Assembly: GCA_937899365.1 (NCBI GenBank)
Contig: CALBPH010000083.1
Coordinates: 1 to 8,423 of the forward strand
DNA length: 8,423 nt
DNA from: an uncultured Leptolyngbya sp.
GTDB lineage: Bacteria > Cyanobacteriota > Cyanobacteriia > Phormidesmidales > Phormidesmidaceae
Direction: 5' to 3'
In this document: positions 1 to 6,039 of the stretch, one piece after another
Layout: the number at the start of each line of letters is the position of its first letter
Position numbering within the stretch: position 1 is the first letter of the stretch
The notes under the pieces: generated by a model
What the model saw: the letters and a program-made list of their open reading frames with translations, nothing else
What the model was told of the DNA's origin: nothing
Database searches by the model: none
Program-made: the position numbers and the translations under genes

Positions 1-417
1 CCAGTCAAACCCCCAGCGGGTTTCATACTCACTTTGCTCAATGAGGTCTGCTTCGGAGATTTCACCTGCAATGTATTGATCTAGAACAGACTGAAACGGC
101 CGCTGAAACATTTCCAAACCGATGGCAATGTTGCCCAGGCTCTGGTGCATTTCAGTAATAATTTCGAGCTGGGCGATGTGATCGGCCATATCGGTATGGG
201 TTTCGCCCAGGTAGATAACGTCGGCCTGTTTTAGGGCTGTGAGAATATCCTGGTGTGATTGTTCGGGTCCTTGGGCAATGATTTGCTGGGTTTTTGCGAT
301 CGCACCCCCAGCTCCCACTTCACTAGACCCTGCGGCTGGAAAAATATGATGGCGCCCTAAACTGGCCCCAATGGCCAACAGTGCTCCACAGAGACCCAGC
401 AACCCAAAAGATTTCAC
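1..417 (-). CDS. ChaN/DUF399-family protein, N-terminal part (runs off the window edge)
   Basis: The reverse strand from 417 to 1 is open for 139 codons and reaches the window edge without a stop, so only the N-terminal half is present. Residues 1-21 form a short basic then hydrophobic stretch (KSFGLLGLCGALLAIGA), which suggests a signal peptide or membrane anchor; there is a cysteine at residue 10 but no good lipobox around it. The body matches the ChaN (iron-regulated, haem-binding) family: YLGETH at 69-74, GLEMF at 100-104 followed by QRPFQSVLDQYIAG, and a Trp-rich stretch ending at the edge. Members are usually exported and may bind haem; in cyanobacteria the role is not established. The start is GTG at 415-417: an in-frame TAG lies at 421-423, one codon further upstream, so no earlier start is possible. 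No clear Shine-Dalgarno is visible. It is divergent from the aldo/keto reductase. Family assignment is from recognised motifs, not a search. Confidence 0.85.
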   Translation of the reverse strand, partial: MKSFGLLGLCGALLAIGASLGRHHIFPAAGSSEVGAGGAIAKTQQIIAQGPEQSHQDILTALKQADVIYLGETHTDMADHIAQLEIITEMHQSLGNIAIGLEMFQRPFQSVLDQYIAGEISEADLIEQSEYETRWGFDW

Positions 418-462
418 AGCCTAAACCCTACCAATTGAGGTGATTTAGATGTAGTCTTACCC

Positions 463-490
463 AATATATTAGGGCAGGTGTGGCTGTCTA
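463..490 (-). promoter_or_regulatory. Candidate sigma-70 promoter for the ChaN-like gene
   Basis: On the minus strand TAGACA (485-490, five of six bases as in TTGACA) is followed after 16 bp by TATATT (463-468, five of six as in TATAAT). This would place transcription start about 40 nt before the GTG start at 417. It is a pattern match only. Confidence 0.45.
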
Positions 491-497
491 TACGCTC

Positions 498-527
498 TTG
501 ACAGGGTTTACGCCTAACAGATACGTT
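498..527 (+). promoter_or_regulatory. Candidate sigma-70 promoter for the aldo/keto reductase
   Basis: A perfect TTGACA at 498-503 is followed after 18 bp by TACGTT (522-527), which keeps the key TA...T positions of a -10 box. Start of transcription would fall some 20-25 nt before the ATG at 557. The -35 box is good and the -10 box is weak. Confidence 0.4.
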
Positions 528-556
528 AAATCTAGCTATCCCCTGCTGATTTCCCC

Positions 557-1549
557 ATGACCGCTATCGCCAACGCTGATAAACCGACGATTAGTTTGCC
601 TGAGATGGGCTGTGGCACCTGGGCCTGGGGTAACCGCTTGCTTTGGGGCTATGACGAGAGTATGGATGCGGGGCTACAGCAAGTATTTAACTACTGCGTG
701 GAAAACGGAGTCACCCTGTTTGATACCGGTGACTCCTATGGCACCGGCAAGCTCAATGGCCAACGCGAAAAACTATTGGGGAAATTTAGCCAGGCCTATC
801 AGGGACCCAATAAAGAAAAGATTTGCCTAGCCGCCAGACTTGCTGCCTATCCATGGCGACTGACACGGGGCATGATGGCCCAGGCGGGGCAAGCGTCAAA
901 AGTCCGTATGGGGCGTCTAGACATTGCCCAAATGCACTGGCCCACCGCCAATTATTTTCCCTGGCAGGAAGGGCCCCTGTTAGATGGTCTAGCCGATCTC
1001 TACGATCAGGGTCTAGTAAAAGGAGTGGGTCTATCCAACTATGGCCCCAAGCGTTTGCGCTGGGTCCATCAACGGTTTGCAGAACGGGGAGTTCCCATCA
1101 CATCTTTGCAGGTGCAGTATTCATTGCTGTCTACATTCCCACTAACGGAGCTGGGTCTGAAAGCGGTGTGTGACGAACTGGGTATCCAGATGATTGCCTA
1201 CAGCCCCCTGGGTCTGGGGTTACTAACGGGTAAATATGGCCAAGATACCCCCAAACCCAAGGGGCTACGGGGGATCTTATTTCGGCAGTTACTGCCTGGC
1301 ATTCAGCCCTTACTCGACTGTCTAAAGGAAGTGGCCATACAGCGAGATAAAACCATGGCCCAAATATCGCTAAACTGGTGCATTTGCCAAGGGACCACCC
1401 CCATTCCTGGAGCCAAAAACCTGGGACAGGCCCAGCAAAATATTGGTGCGTTAGGGTGGCGGCTTGGCTCTGGCGAGGTGGATGAGCTAGATCGCGCGGC
1501 AGCCAGCTCAGATAAGCGAATGGTGCAAAATATTTTTCAAACTCGATAG
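557..1549 (+). CDS. Aldo/keto reductase family oxidoreductase with altered catalytic lysine
   Basis: A 330-residue protein of the aldo/keto reductase superfamily, NADPH-dependent reductases of the (beta/alpha)8-barrel fold. It resembles the cyanobacterial and plant-plastid subgroup, as shown by AAYPWRLTR at 96-104. Visible landmarks are GCGTWAWG at 18-25, FDTGDSYGTG at 55-64 (tetrad Asp56 and Tyr61), QMHWP at 125-129 (tetrad His127), GVGLSNY at 156-162, and the C-terminal cofactor segment TTPIPGAKN at 280-288. The strand normally reading ATK(F/L) reads LAARLAAYPW, so the tetrad Lys is Arg94. This could lower or alter activity; the substrate cannot be inferred. Length is normal for the family. 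The ATG start at 557 has no obvious Shine-Dalgarno, which is common in cyanobacteria. The neighbour upstream is divergent; the nearest plus-strand terminator is 390 bp downstream at 1938-1968. Confidence 0.93.
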   Translation: MTAIANADKPTISLPEMGCGTWAWGNRLLWGYDESMDAGLQQVFNYCVENGVTLFDTGDSYGTGKLNGQREKLLGKFSQAYQGPNKEKICLAARLAAYPWRLTRGMMAQAGQASKVRMGRLDIAQMHWPTANYFPWQEGPLLDGLADLYDQGLVKGVGLSNYGPKRLRWVHQRFAERGVPITSLQVQYSLLSTFPLTELGLKAVCDELGIQMIAYSPLGLGLLTGKYGQDTPKPKGLRGILFRQLLPGIQPLLDCLKEVAIQRDKTMAQISLNWCICQGTTPIPGAKNLGQAQQNIGALGWRLGSGEVDELDRAAASSDKRMVQNIFQTR

Positions 1550-1625
1550 GTATACCAAATCCGAATTCATTGAACCTGATTAAAAATAGATGATTTTGTC
1601 GGGGCACTCCCTTGTGGATGCCCTT
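1549..1625. repeat. Possible degenerate interspersed repeat directly after the reductase stop codon
   Basis: It starts with the palindrome GGTATACC (1549-1556), which overlaps the last base of the stop codon, continues through an AT-rich stretch, and ends in an imperfect hairpin: GGGCA and TGCCC enclose TCC/GGA with a one-base bulge and a CTTGT loop (about 1602-1623). The look resembles the short non-coding hairpin repeats dispersed between genes in many cyanobacterial genomes. Only one copy lies in this window, so repetitiveness itself cannot be shown here. Confidence 0.35.
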
Positions 1626-1852
1626 CGCTCCTAGGTGCTATCAGTCAGGAGATAGTATCAGAACCCTGGGCAGGGAGGTTTTGCAAAATAAGCGTCCACA
1701 GGTTCCGCATATTTCACCACGAGGTGGGATAGGTTCACAGGGAACCATAGGGTTACGTAATTTTAAGGACCTCAACACCTGGCTAACTATTACATTTGCC
1801 AGGTTAATTAGGGCAATTGACAGCCCTAAAAGCCTTGAATTACAGCAGCTAA

Positions 1853-1900
1853 CCTGGCTACCGCAATCGCCGGATGCATTCGGCGATTGCGGTAGCCAGG
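1853..1900. repeat. Perfect 20-bp inverted repeat with 8-nt spacer
   Basis: Bases 1853-1872 are the exact reverse complement of 1881-1900; the spacer GATGCATT contains the palindrome ATGCAT. No T-run follows on either strand, so it is not a classical terminator by itself. The arms share the word CCTGGCTA with the hairpin at 1777-1804. It lies 37 bp before the terminator at 1938-1968. It could be a palindromic mobile repeat or the core of a structured RNA. Confidence 0.8.
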
Positions 1901-1937
1901 CATAGCAGAGTTTCCCTGGTTAAATCGCGATAACGTC

Positions 1938-1968
1938 AGGATAGCCAACAATGGCTATCCTTTTTTTT
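1938..1968 (+). terminator. Rho-independent terminator, plus strand
   Basis: AGGATAGCCA (1938-1947), loop ACAA, and TGGCTATCCT (1952-1961) form a perfect 10-bp stem running straight into eight Ts (1961-1968). No T-run follows on the minus strand, so it acts on plus-strand transcripts: the aldo/keto reductase mRNA or an RNA encoded in 1550-1937. Confidence 0.88.
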
Positions 1969-1980
1969 ACACCGCGAATT

Positions 1981-2024
1981 CAAAACCCTCACTCTCAAAA
2001 CATCCCTTGCTTGGAAAGAGGGTT
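1981..2024 (-). terminator. Weak candidate terminator for the phosphatase gene
   Basis: On the minus strand, immediately after the stop codon of the phosphatase gene, AACCCTC (2018-2024) can pair with GAGGGTT (1984-1990) and is followed by a short T-run. The loop is long (27 nt), so this is a weak call. Confidence 0.25.
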
Positions 2025-2883
2025 AGGCGTTGGCTGCTAAGGCAGCCAATAGCTTCCCATGGACCTCTGGTGTTGAGCCCACCACTACGCCAGGCCACTG
2101 ATAGTCCTTACAGGCACTTAAGGCGGGCAACGGATTACCCTGGTGATCAGAAATTATGTAGCCCATTTCTTTCGCCATCCAGCTTAGGGCACCCCCGTCG
2201 ATAAACTTGCCCGCGGCTAAAATTGCTCCGGTTAGATCGCCTGTGAGGAGTCCGTTGGTGTTGGGAATCGCCACTTCGCGCGAGTAGTCGGGCTGGACAC
2301 TAATGATGCTGAAATTTTCCCGTAATGTCTCTGCCAGATAATCCATGGTCCAGCTCAAAATCACCTGATTTTTGGGTGTCTCTATCTTGAGTGGCTGACA
2401 GCTATCGAGGTCATCCGCTAGGGAGCCAGCAAACGTCCCCTGACCCCGCAAGCTGTAGTAAAACCGATCGAGCGCTGGGCTGAGGGCAATCACCGCTTCA
2501 AAGCCATCGGCATTGAGGATGGTGAGAATAATTTGATAGTTGGGATGGCCATCCATATAAAAGCGGGTGCCATCGATGGGGTCAAGGGTGACTAGATAGT
2601 CATCTTGGGGACCTAGCTCAATGGAGCGAAAATATTTGGTGTTATAGGTTTTCTCAAATTCTTCGCCATAAAACCGAATATTTGGAAACAGAGACAGTAG
2701 CGTAACTTCGATAAAGGTTTGAATTGATAGATCCGCGTCTGTTAGGGCCTCGGCAAAAAAATTGTTCTGTGGCGCAATTTTGTCTGGTTGAATGCCAATA
2801 CTGGCCTGAATTTTGGCAGCATAGCCTGCTGCCACTTTCAGGTGGGGTAACAGAGCGCTTAAAATCTCGCGTGGTGTAGGCAT
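2023..2883 (-). CDS. Inositol monophosphatase / CysQ-type (3'(2'),5'-bisphosphate nucleotidase-like) phosphatase
   Basis: A 286-residue cytosolic protein of the Mg2+-dependent, Li+-sensitive phosphatase superfamily. Metal-binding signatures are visible in order: ALTDADLSIQ (46-55), GEE at 73-75, and DPIDGT at 101-106. The C-terminal motif is present in altered form: where the family has WD followed by E ten residues later, this protein has I228-D229 and E239 (KFIDGGALSWMAKEMG), so the metal-binding Asp and its spacing are kept but the Trp is not. The substrate could be inositol phosphate, PAP (3'-phosphoadenosine 5'-phosphate) or another sugar phosphate; the sequence does not decide. Length is usual for the family. 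The start is the ATG at 2881-2883. It follows the HEAT-repeat gene on the same strand after 117 bp, so cotranscription is possible but not demonstrated. Confidence 0.88.
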   Translation of the reverse strand: MPTPREILSALLPHLKVAAGYAAKIQASIGIQPDKIAPQNNFFAEALTDADLSIQTFIEVTLLSLFPNIRFYGEEFEKTYNTKYFRSIELGPQDDYLVTLDPIDGTRFYMDGHPNYQIILTILNADGFEAVIALSPALDRFYYSLRGQGTFAGSLADDLDSCQPLKIETPKNQVILSWTMDYLAETLRENFSIISVQPDYSREVAIPNTNGLLTGDLTGAILAAGKFIDGGALSWMAKEMGYIISDHQGNPLPALSACKDYQWPGVVVGSTPEVHGKLLAALAANA

Positions 2884-3000
2884 GGTTTAGCTGTGGGGCA
2901 TCGGTATGTAGATGATTGGTACCACAAAATCTGGGGTCGCTCAGTCTTCTAAAGGCTTGACGCTAACTGTCATTTCCCCATTGCCCTGCTATTTTTTCGA

Positions 3001-3702
3001 CTATCCACCGCCCATTGAGGCATCTAGAGCGGCGGCGACCACATAGTGGTTTTCGTCTGTTTGCAGCGTAGATAAGAGGGCAACTGCTTGGGGATGGTCA
3101 CACCCCGTTAGGGCCGTCGCAGCCCGCCAGCGATCGCGCCAGGTAGGGCTAACCGCCAGCGTTGCTAACGCAGTTAGGGCCTCAGTTTGTAGGGGGGACA
3201 TTAGCACCTGTCGCAATGACAAAATGGCTGTTTCCTTAACCGTCTGGGTGGGGTCATCCAATGCCTTGAGCGCGACTGTTAGTAACACATCAGGATGATT
3301 ACTCTCTTGTAGTAGCGAGAGTATGGTCTGCCGCAGGAGCCAGTTGTCATTGGCCTCAAACATCTGGACCAGTAGGGGAATAGACGGATCGCCAAATTCG
3401 TAAATCGAGTTGGCGATCTCTGCTAAAACGTTGGCATCGGTTTCGGTGGTGATTAATGCTTGCAGATTCTCGAATGCGCTTTGATCGGGAGCCTGGTTGC
3501 CAAATCCCATGGCGGCTAAACGCCGAATCAAAAAGGAATTATCTTGGGATAATCGCTGCAGGATGGGGATAGCTACTGTAGCTGGTTGAGCCGCCAGGGT
3601 ATTGAGGGCCGTGATACGCACATTGAGAGCGGGGGCACGTAAATTGTCCTCTAGCTTGTCAAGTTCGTCGGGAGTCATGGCGGTTTGGGTAGAGGGTGGC
3701 AC
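3001..3702 (-). CDS. HEAT-repeat domain protein
   Basis: A 233-residue all-helical repeat protein made of about six to seven HEAT-like units. Recurrent helix B signatures include NVRITALNTLA (28-38), FLIRRLAAMGFGN (57-69), NVLAEIANSIYEFG (91-104), WLLRQTILSLLQE (121-133), TVKETAILSLRQV (154-166) and WRDRWRAATALTG (188-200), each starting a helix near a conserved R or E. Such proteins are protein-interaction scaffolds; in cyanobacteria relatives include the phycobilisome lyase/NblB group, but nothing here proves that role. There is no signal peptide and no membrane segment. Start: GTG at 3700-3702 is the first possible start, but ATG at 3676-3678 (MTPDELDKLEDN) is plausible because the first eight residues (PPSTQTA-rich) look unstructured; neither has a clear ribosome-binding site. 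It is divergent from the acyltransferase gene. Confidence 0.85.
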   Translation of the reverse strand: MPPSTQTAMTPDELDKLEDNLRAPALNVRITALNTLAAQPATVAIPILQRLSQDNSFLIRRLAAMGFGNQAPDQSAFENLQALITTETDANVLAEIANSIYEFGDPSIPLLVQMFEANDNWLLRQTILSLLQESNHPDVLLTVALKALDDPTQTVKETAILSLRQVLMSPLQTEALTALATLAVSPTWRDRWRAATALTGCDHPQAVALLSTLQTDENHYVVAAALDASMGGG

Positions 3703-3735
3703 CCCTGAAGCGATAGCTTAGGCTATATAAGGTCG

Positions 3736-3834
3736 GTATTGCTGATCTCCGAGCTGGTTTCATCTGAAAGATTCTGAAAGATCTTGATTTGTTGCCCTAT
3801 GGGTACATCGGTTTAGGGGCTAAATCAGCAATAC
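3736..3834. promoter_or_regulatory. Divergent intergenic region with tandem and inverted repeats
   Basis: Between the HEAT gene and the acyltransferase gene, GTATTGCTGAT (3736-3746) recurs inverted at 3824-3834, 77 bp away. Within this lies a perfect tandem repeat of TCTGAAAGAT (3763-3772 and 3773-3782). Symmetric and tandem words in a shared divergent promoter region are the usual form of operator sites, but no regulator can be named. A TATATA box (3724-3729) on the side of the HEAT gene lacks a convincing -35 partner. Confidence 0.4.
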
Positions 3835-3871
3835 TAGCGTCAGGTTCACTCTCATTCTCAATCATGATGGT

Positions 3872-4564
3872 ATGGATGTTCAAATAGCGGCTTATCACAG
3901 CCTGCGGTGTTTGTTGCGCCCTTTTTTACTGAGGGGAGTTGCGATCGCAACCCACGGCATCAACCACCTACCCCAGCACGGGGCGGCTATTCTTGTTTGC
4001 AACCACCGTTCTGCCACCGACGGTCTGCTCATGACCTTGGCCCTACCGCGCTACATTGCCTGGATGGTGGCCGACTACATGACGGCTATTCCTGTCACCA
4101 GTCAGCTGCTGAAATGCACCGGTATGGTTCCCGTTAAGACCGAGGGCACCCCCACCCCGTCATCCATTAAAAAAGCCCTCCAGCGATTACGCCAGGGAAA
4201 ACTCCTTGGCATTTTCCCAGAGGGTGAAGATTACATTTTTAATAACGACTTCGATGCCCCATTGGCCCAGCTGCAATCGGGCTTTGCTCACCTTGCCTAT
4301 GTGGCCCAGGTACCGGTGATTCCAGCTGTGATTGTGCCCAAAGTCGAAAAATTAGAACCCATCACCATTCCGCCTGCGGTACGCCAGCATTTAGAACAGC
4401 ATTACGACTGCGCTCACATTCAGTCCTTTGTTCGCTATCGCTCTGCCGATGTCAGAATCGGTAGGGCCATCTCCTTAAAGTCAGTAGCCCGATTGGCTAA
4501 ACAGGAGCAGGTGGGCTGGCTACAAATGCAGACCCGCCAAGCCATGTTAAACCTGCAAGCTTAG
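3872..4564 (+). CDS. PlsC-family 1-acylglycerol-3-phosphate-type acyltransferase
   Basis: A 230-residue member of the lysophospholipid acyltransferase family, which transfers an acyl group to lysophosphatidate or a related acceptor at the cytoplasmic membrane. The catalytic HX4D motif is NHRSATD (His45, Asp50) and the acceptor-binding motif is FPEGED at 115-120. The hydrophobic strand VPVIPAVIV at 147-155 corresponds to the conserved block IV with its Pro. An amphipathic N-terminus (LRCLLRPFLLRGVAI) could sit on the membrane; there is no strong transmembrane helix. Cyanobacteria usually have several PlsC paralogues, so the true acceptor is uncertain. The ATG at 3872 is the only ATG in frame among four within 3864-3878. 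The gene ends tail to tail with alanine dehydrogenase, with a 4-bp overlap. Confidence 0.92.
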   Translation: MDVQIAAYHSLRCLLRPFLLRGVAIATHGINHLPQHGAAILVCNHRSATDGLLMTLALPRYIAWMVADYMTAIPVTSQLLKCTGMVPVKTEGTPTPSSIKKALQRLRQGKLLGIFPEGEDYIFNNDFDAPLAQLQSGFAHLAYVAQVPVIPAVIVPKVEKLEPITIPPAVRQHLEQHYDCAHIQSFVRYRSADVRIGRAISLKSVARLAKQEQVGWLQMQTRQAMLNLQA

Positions 4565-5646
4565 GCCAAGTCAGGGAACGTGGCTTTCACCGCCGGATGT
4601 ACAAGCTGATGATTCACCACATTAAGTCCTTCCGCTAACGCTGCATCGGTGTCTAATGCCCCTAACCCCATGTTGGCCAGCTTAATCACGTAGGGCAGCG
4701 TGCTGTTGTTCAATGCCTCCGTCGCTGTTCGGGGTACGGCCCCTGGCATATTGGGTACACCGTAGTGCAGCACACCCGAGTCTACATAAACTGGCTCACT
4801 GTGGGAGGTGGGTCGCACGGTTTCAATGCAGCCGCCCTGGTCTACGGCTACATCCACGATTACTGCACCGTCGGGCATTTGTTGGACTTGCGATCGCGAC
4901 ACCAGCGTCGGAGGCCGTCGCCCCGGCACCAGCACGGCACCAATTAGCAAGTCTGCCTGACTGACCGCCATCTCAATGTTGGCAGAATTGCTATAGAGCA
5001 GCTGCACCCGTGAGCCAAACAGTTCCTCTAGTTGGTTTAGTCGCTCCAAATTGATATCAATCAGGGTTACCTGAGCCCCCAGACCCACGGCCATTTTGGT
5101 CGCCTCAGTCCCCACAATGCCTCCCCCCAGTACCACCACCCGCCCTGGGCGCACCCCTGGAAGTCCACCCAGCAAAACACCCCGTCCCCCCTGCTGCTTT
5201 TCTAAAAACCTTGCCCCAAACTGCACCGACAGCCGTCCAGCAATAATGCTCATGGGCGTCAGTAAAGGGCGCTGATGGTTTTTCTCCACCGTTTCATAGG
5301 CAATGGCCGTCGCGCCACTCTGGATTAAGGCTTCAGTGAGCCCTCGGCTGGCGGCCAAATGTAAATAGGTAAAGAGCAGCTGTTCCTTGCGTAAATAGTC
5401 ATATTCCTTGGGTAATGGCTCTTTGACCTTGACCACCATGGCCTGCCGCCAAGCCTCAGAAGCGCTGACAAGGGTAGCTCCGGCCTGTTGATAGTCCGCA
5501 TTGCTAAAGCCGGCACCGACACCAGCATCGGTTTCCACGCTGACCCGATGTCCTTGCTCCGTCAGTGCTCTGACACTGCTAGGGCTTAGACCTACGCGAA
5601 ACTCCAGGTTTTTAATTTCTTTAGGTACGCCAATCTGCACAGGCAC
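4561..5646 (-). CDS. ald: Alanine dehydrogenase
   Basis: A 361-residue NAD+-dependent enzyme that interconverts L-alanine and pyruvate plus ammonia in the cytosol. The N-terminal domain opens with IGVPKEIKNLEFRVGLSP, carrying the substrate Arg (Arg17 here). Lys75 lies in KVKEP, and His96 in YLHLAAS is the catalytic base. GVLLGGLPGV (156-165) precedes the Rossmann motif VVLGGGIVGTEAT (171-183), and Asp197 in the IDIN strand would bind the NAD ribose. Asp269 lies in VAVDQGGC, and PNMPGAVPRTAT closes the active site. All key residues are present and the length is that of the family. The start is GTG at 5644-5646, preceded by a G-rich stretch (GACGGGGTGA) that can act as a ribosome-binding site. 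It converges with the acyltransferase gene; upstream lies the divergent high-light-inducible gene. Confidence 0.96.
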   Translation of the reverse strand: MPVQIGVPKEIKNLEFRVGLSPSSVRALTEQGHRVSVETDAGVGAGFSNADYQQAGATLVSASEAWRQAMVVKVKEPLPKEYDYLRKEQLLFTYLHLAASRGLTEALIQSGATAIAYETVEKNHQRPLLTPMSIIAGRLSVQFGARFLEKQQGGRGVLLGGLPGVRPGRVVVLGGGIVGTEATKMAVGLGAQVTLIDINLERLNQLEELFGSRVQLLYSNSANIEMAVSQADLLIGAVLVPGRRPPTLVSRSQVQQMPDGAVIVDVAVDQGGCIETVRPTSHSEPVYVDSGVLHYGVPNMPGAVPRTATEALNNSTLPYVIKLANMGLGALDTDAALAEGLNVVNHQLVHPAVKATFPDLA

Positions 5647-5664
5647 TCACCCCGTCAACGGTTT

Positions 5665-5695
5665 CTTATATCAATTATCAATGTCTAATTCCCAA
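5665..5695 (-). promoter_or_regulatory. Weak candidate promoter for alanine dehydrogenase
   Basis: On the minus strand TATAAG (5665-5670) is a fair -10 box about 20 nt before the GTG start. The only -35-like hexamer at a tolerable distance is TTGGGA (5690-5695), with a 19-bp spacer. The call rests mainly on the -10 box. Confidence 0.28.
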
Positions 5696-5792
5696 GCTCT
5701 GGTGCTGGAACTGACCACTGGCTATAGCTTAGCGCTCCCATCGATATAGAGAGTCATCCATCGGCCAAAAGCGTAGCGCTGCTGCCAGCTGA

Positions 5793-5822
5793 TTGACTAA
5801 CGCTCCCTTTGATAGTGAGAAT
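5793..5822 (+). promoter_or_regulatory. Candidate promoter for the high-light-inducible protein gene
   Basis: TTGACT (5793-5798) and, 18 bp on, GAGAAT (5817-5822) form a moderate sigma-70-like pair. If it is used, transcription would begin near 5829, leaving GTG 5851 rather than TTG 5809 or GTG 5815 as the usable start codon. Confidence 0.3.
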
Positions 5823-5850
5823 AGATAGACACAACGTAGCGTCTAATACC

Positions 5851-6021
5851 GTGACTGATATTAAGCCTTCCATTAGCCCCAAGCTTGAACGCCCCAAAAA
5901 AGGGTTTAACCAATATGCAGAGCAGCTCAATGGACGAGCCGCCATGGCAGGCTTTGTAATTTTGATTGCCATTGAGTATTTCACTGGTCAGAGCTTGGTA
6001 TCGCTGATCGGCCTCAAATAA
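5851..6021 (+). CDS. High-light-inducible protein (one-helix chlorophyll a/b-binding-like, Hlip/Scp)
   Basis: A 56-residue protein with a short polar N-terminus, the chlorophyll-binding motif EQLNGRAAMAGF at 24-35 (Glu24, Asn27, Arg29, as in the family pattern ExxNxR), and one transmembrane helix, GFVILIAIEYF. Hlips sit in the thylakoid membrane, bind chlorophyll and carotenoid, and protect photosystem II and chlorophyll-synthesis complexes under high light. The reading frame is open from TTG 5809 with further starts at GTG 5815 and GTG 5851. GTG 5851 (reading MTDIKPSI) is chosen because it gives a usual Hlip length and lies downstream of a candidate promoter; none has a clear ribosome-binding site, so 5809 remains possible (70 residues). 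No HLR1 (high-light regulatory) element was found upstream. The gene converges on dnaK. Confidence 0.9.
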   Translation: MTDIKPSISPKLERPKKGFNQYAEQLNGRAAMAGFVILIAIEYFTGQSLVSLIGLK

Positions 6022-6033
6022 ACCTCAAATAAA
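6012..6033. repeat. 11-bp tandem repeat across the Hlip stop codon
   Basis: CCTCAAATAAA occurs at 6012-6022 and again at 6023-6033 without a gap. The first copy encodes the last Leu-Lys and the stop; the second is untranslated. Confidence 0.9.
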
Positions 6034-6039
6034 CAAGAG

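Larger units (their letters stand above)
1638..1968 (+). ncRNA. Candidate structured RNA (or long structured 3' UTR), unassigned family
   Basis: About 330 bp without a convincing protein gene carries a close series of hairpins on the plus strand: CTATC/GATAG (1638-1655), ATTTCACC/GGTGGGAT with an ACGA loop (1711-1730), GGTTC/GAACC (1732-1746), ACCTGGC/GCCAGGT (1777-1804), TTAGGGC/GCCCTAA (1808-1829), a 20-bp perfect stem (1853-1900), and a terminator (1938-1968). The 1711-1730 stem needs two G-U pairs that would be C-A mismatches on the other strand, which points to plus-strand RNA. I see none of the signature sequences of RNase P RNA, tmRNA or SRP RNA. No good promoter is visible just upstream, so it may equally be the 3' tail of the reductase mRNA or a cluster of palindromic repeats. 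Confidence 0.3.

Noticed and set aside
1131..1607. A 158-codon minus-strand open frame opposite the reductase 3' half
   Set aside because: It is antisense to a clearly conserved gene, and its composition (many Pro, Trp and Arg) is that of a frame shadow.
1817..1846. A perfect TTGACA inside the hairpin-rich gap as a promoter for a small RNA
   Set aside because: No acceptable -10 box follows at 16-18 bp (TTACAG or TACAGC only), and it lies within a stem-loop.
1612..1905. A 97-codon plus-strand open frame in the gap after the reductase
   Set aside because: It starts inside the probable repeat, runs through palindromic stems, shows no family motif and has no ribosome-binding site.
5754..5984. 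A 76-codon minus-strand open frame opposite the high-light-inducible gene
   Set aside because: It is antisense to a gene with a clear chlorophyll-binding motif and has no recognisable features of its own.
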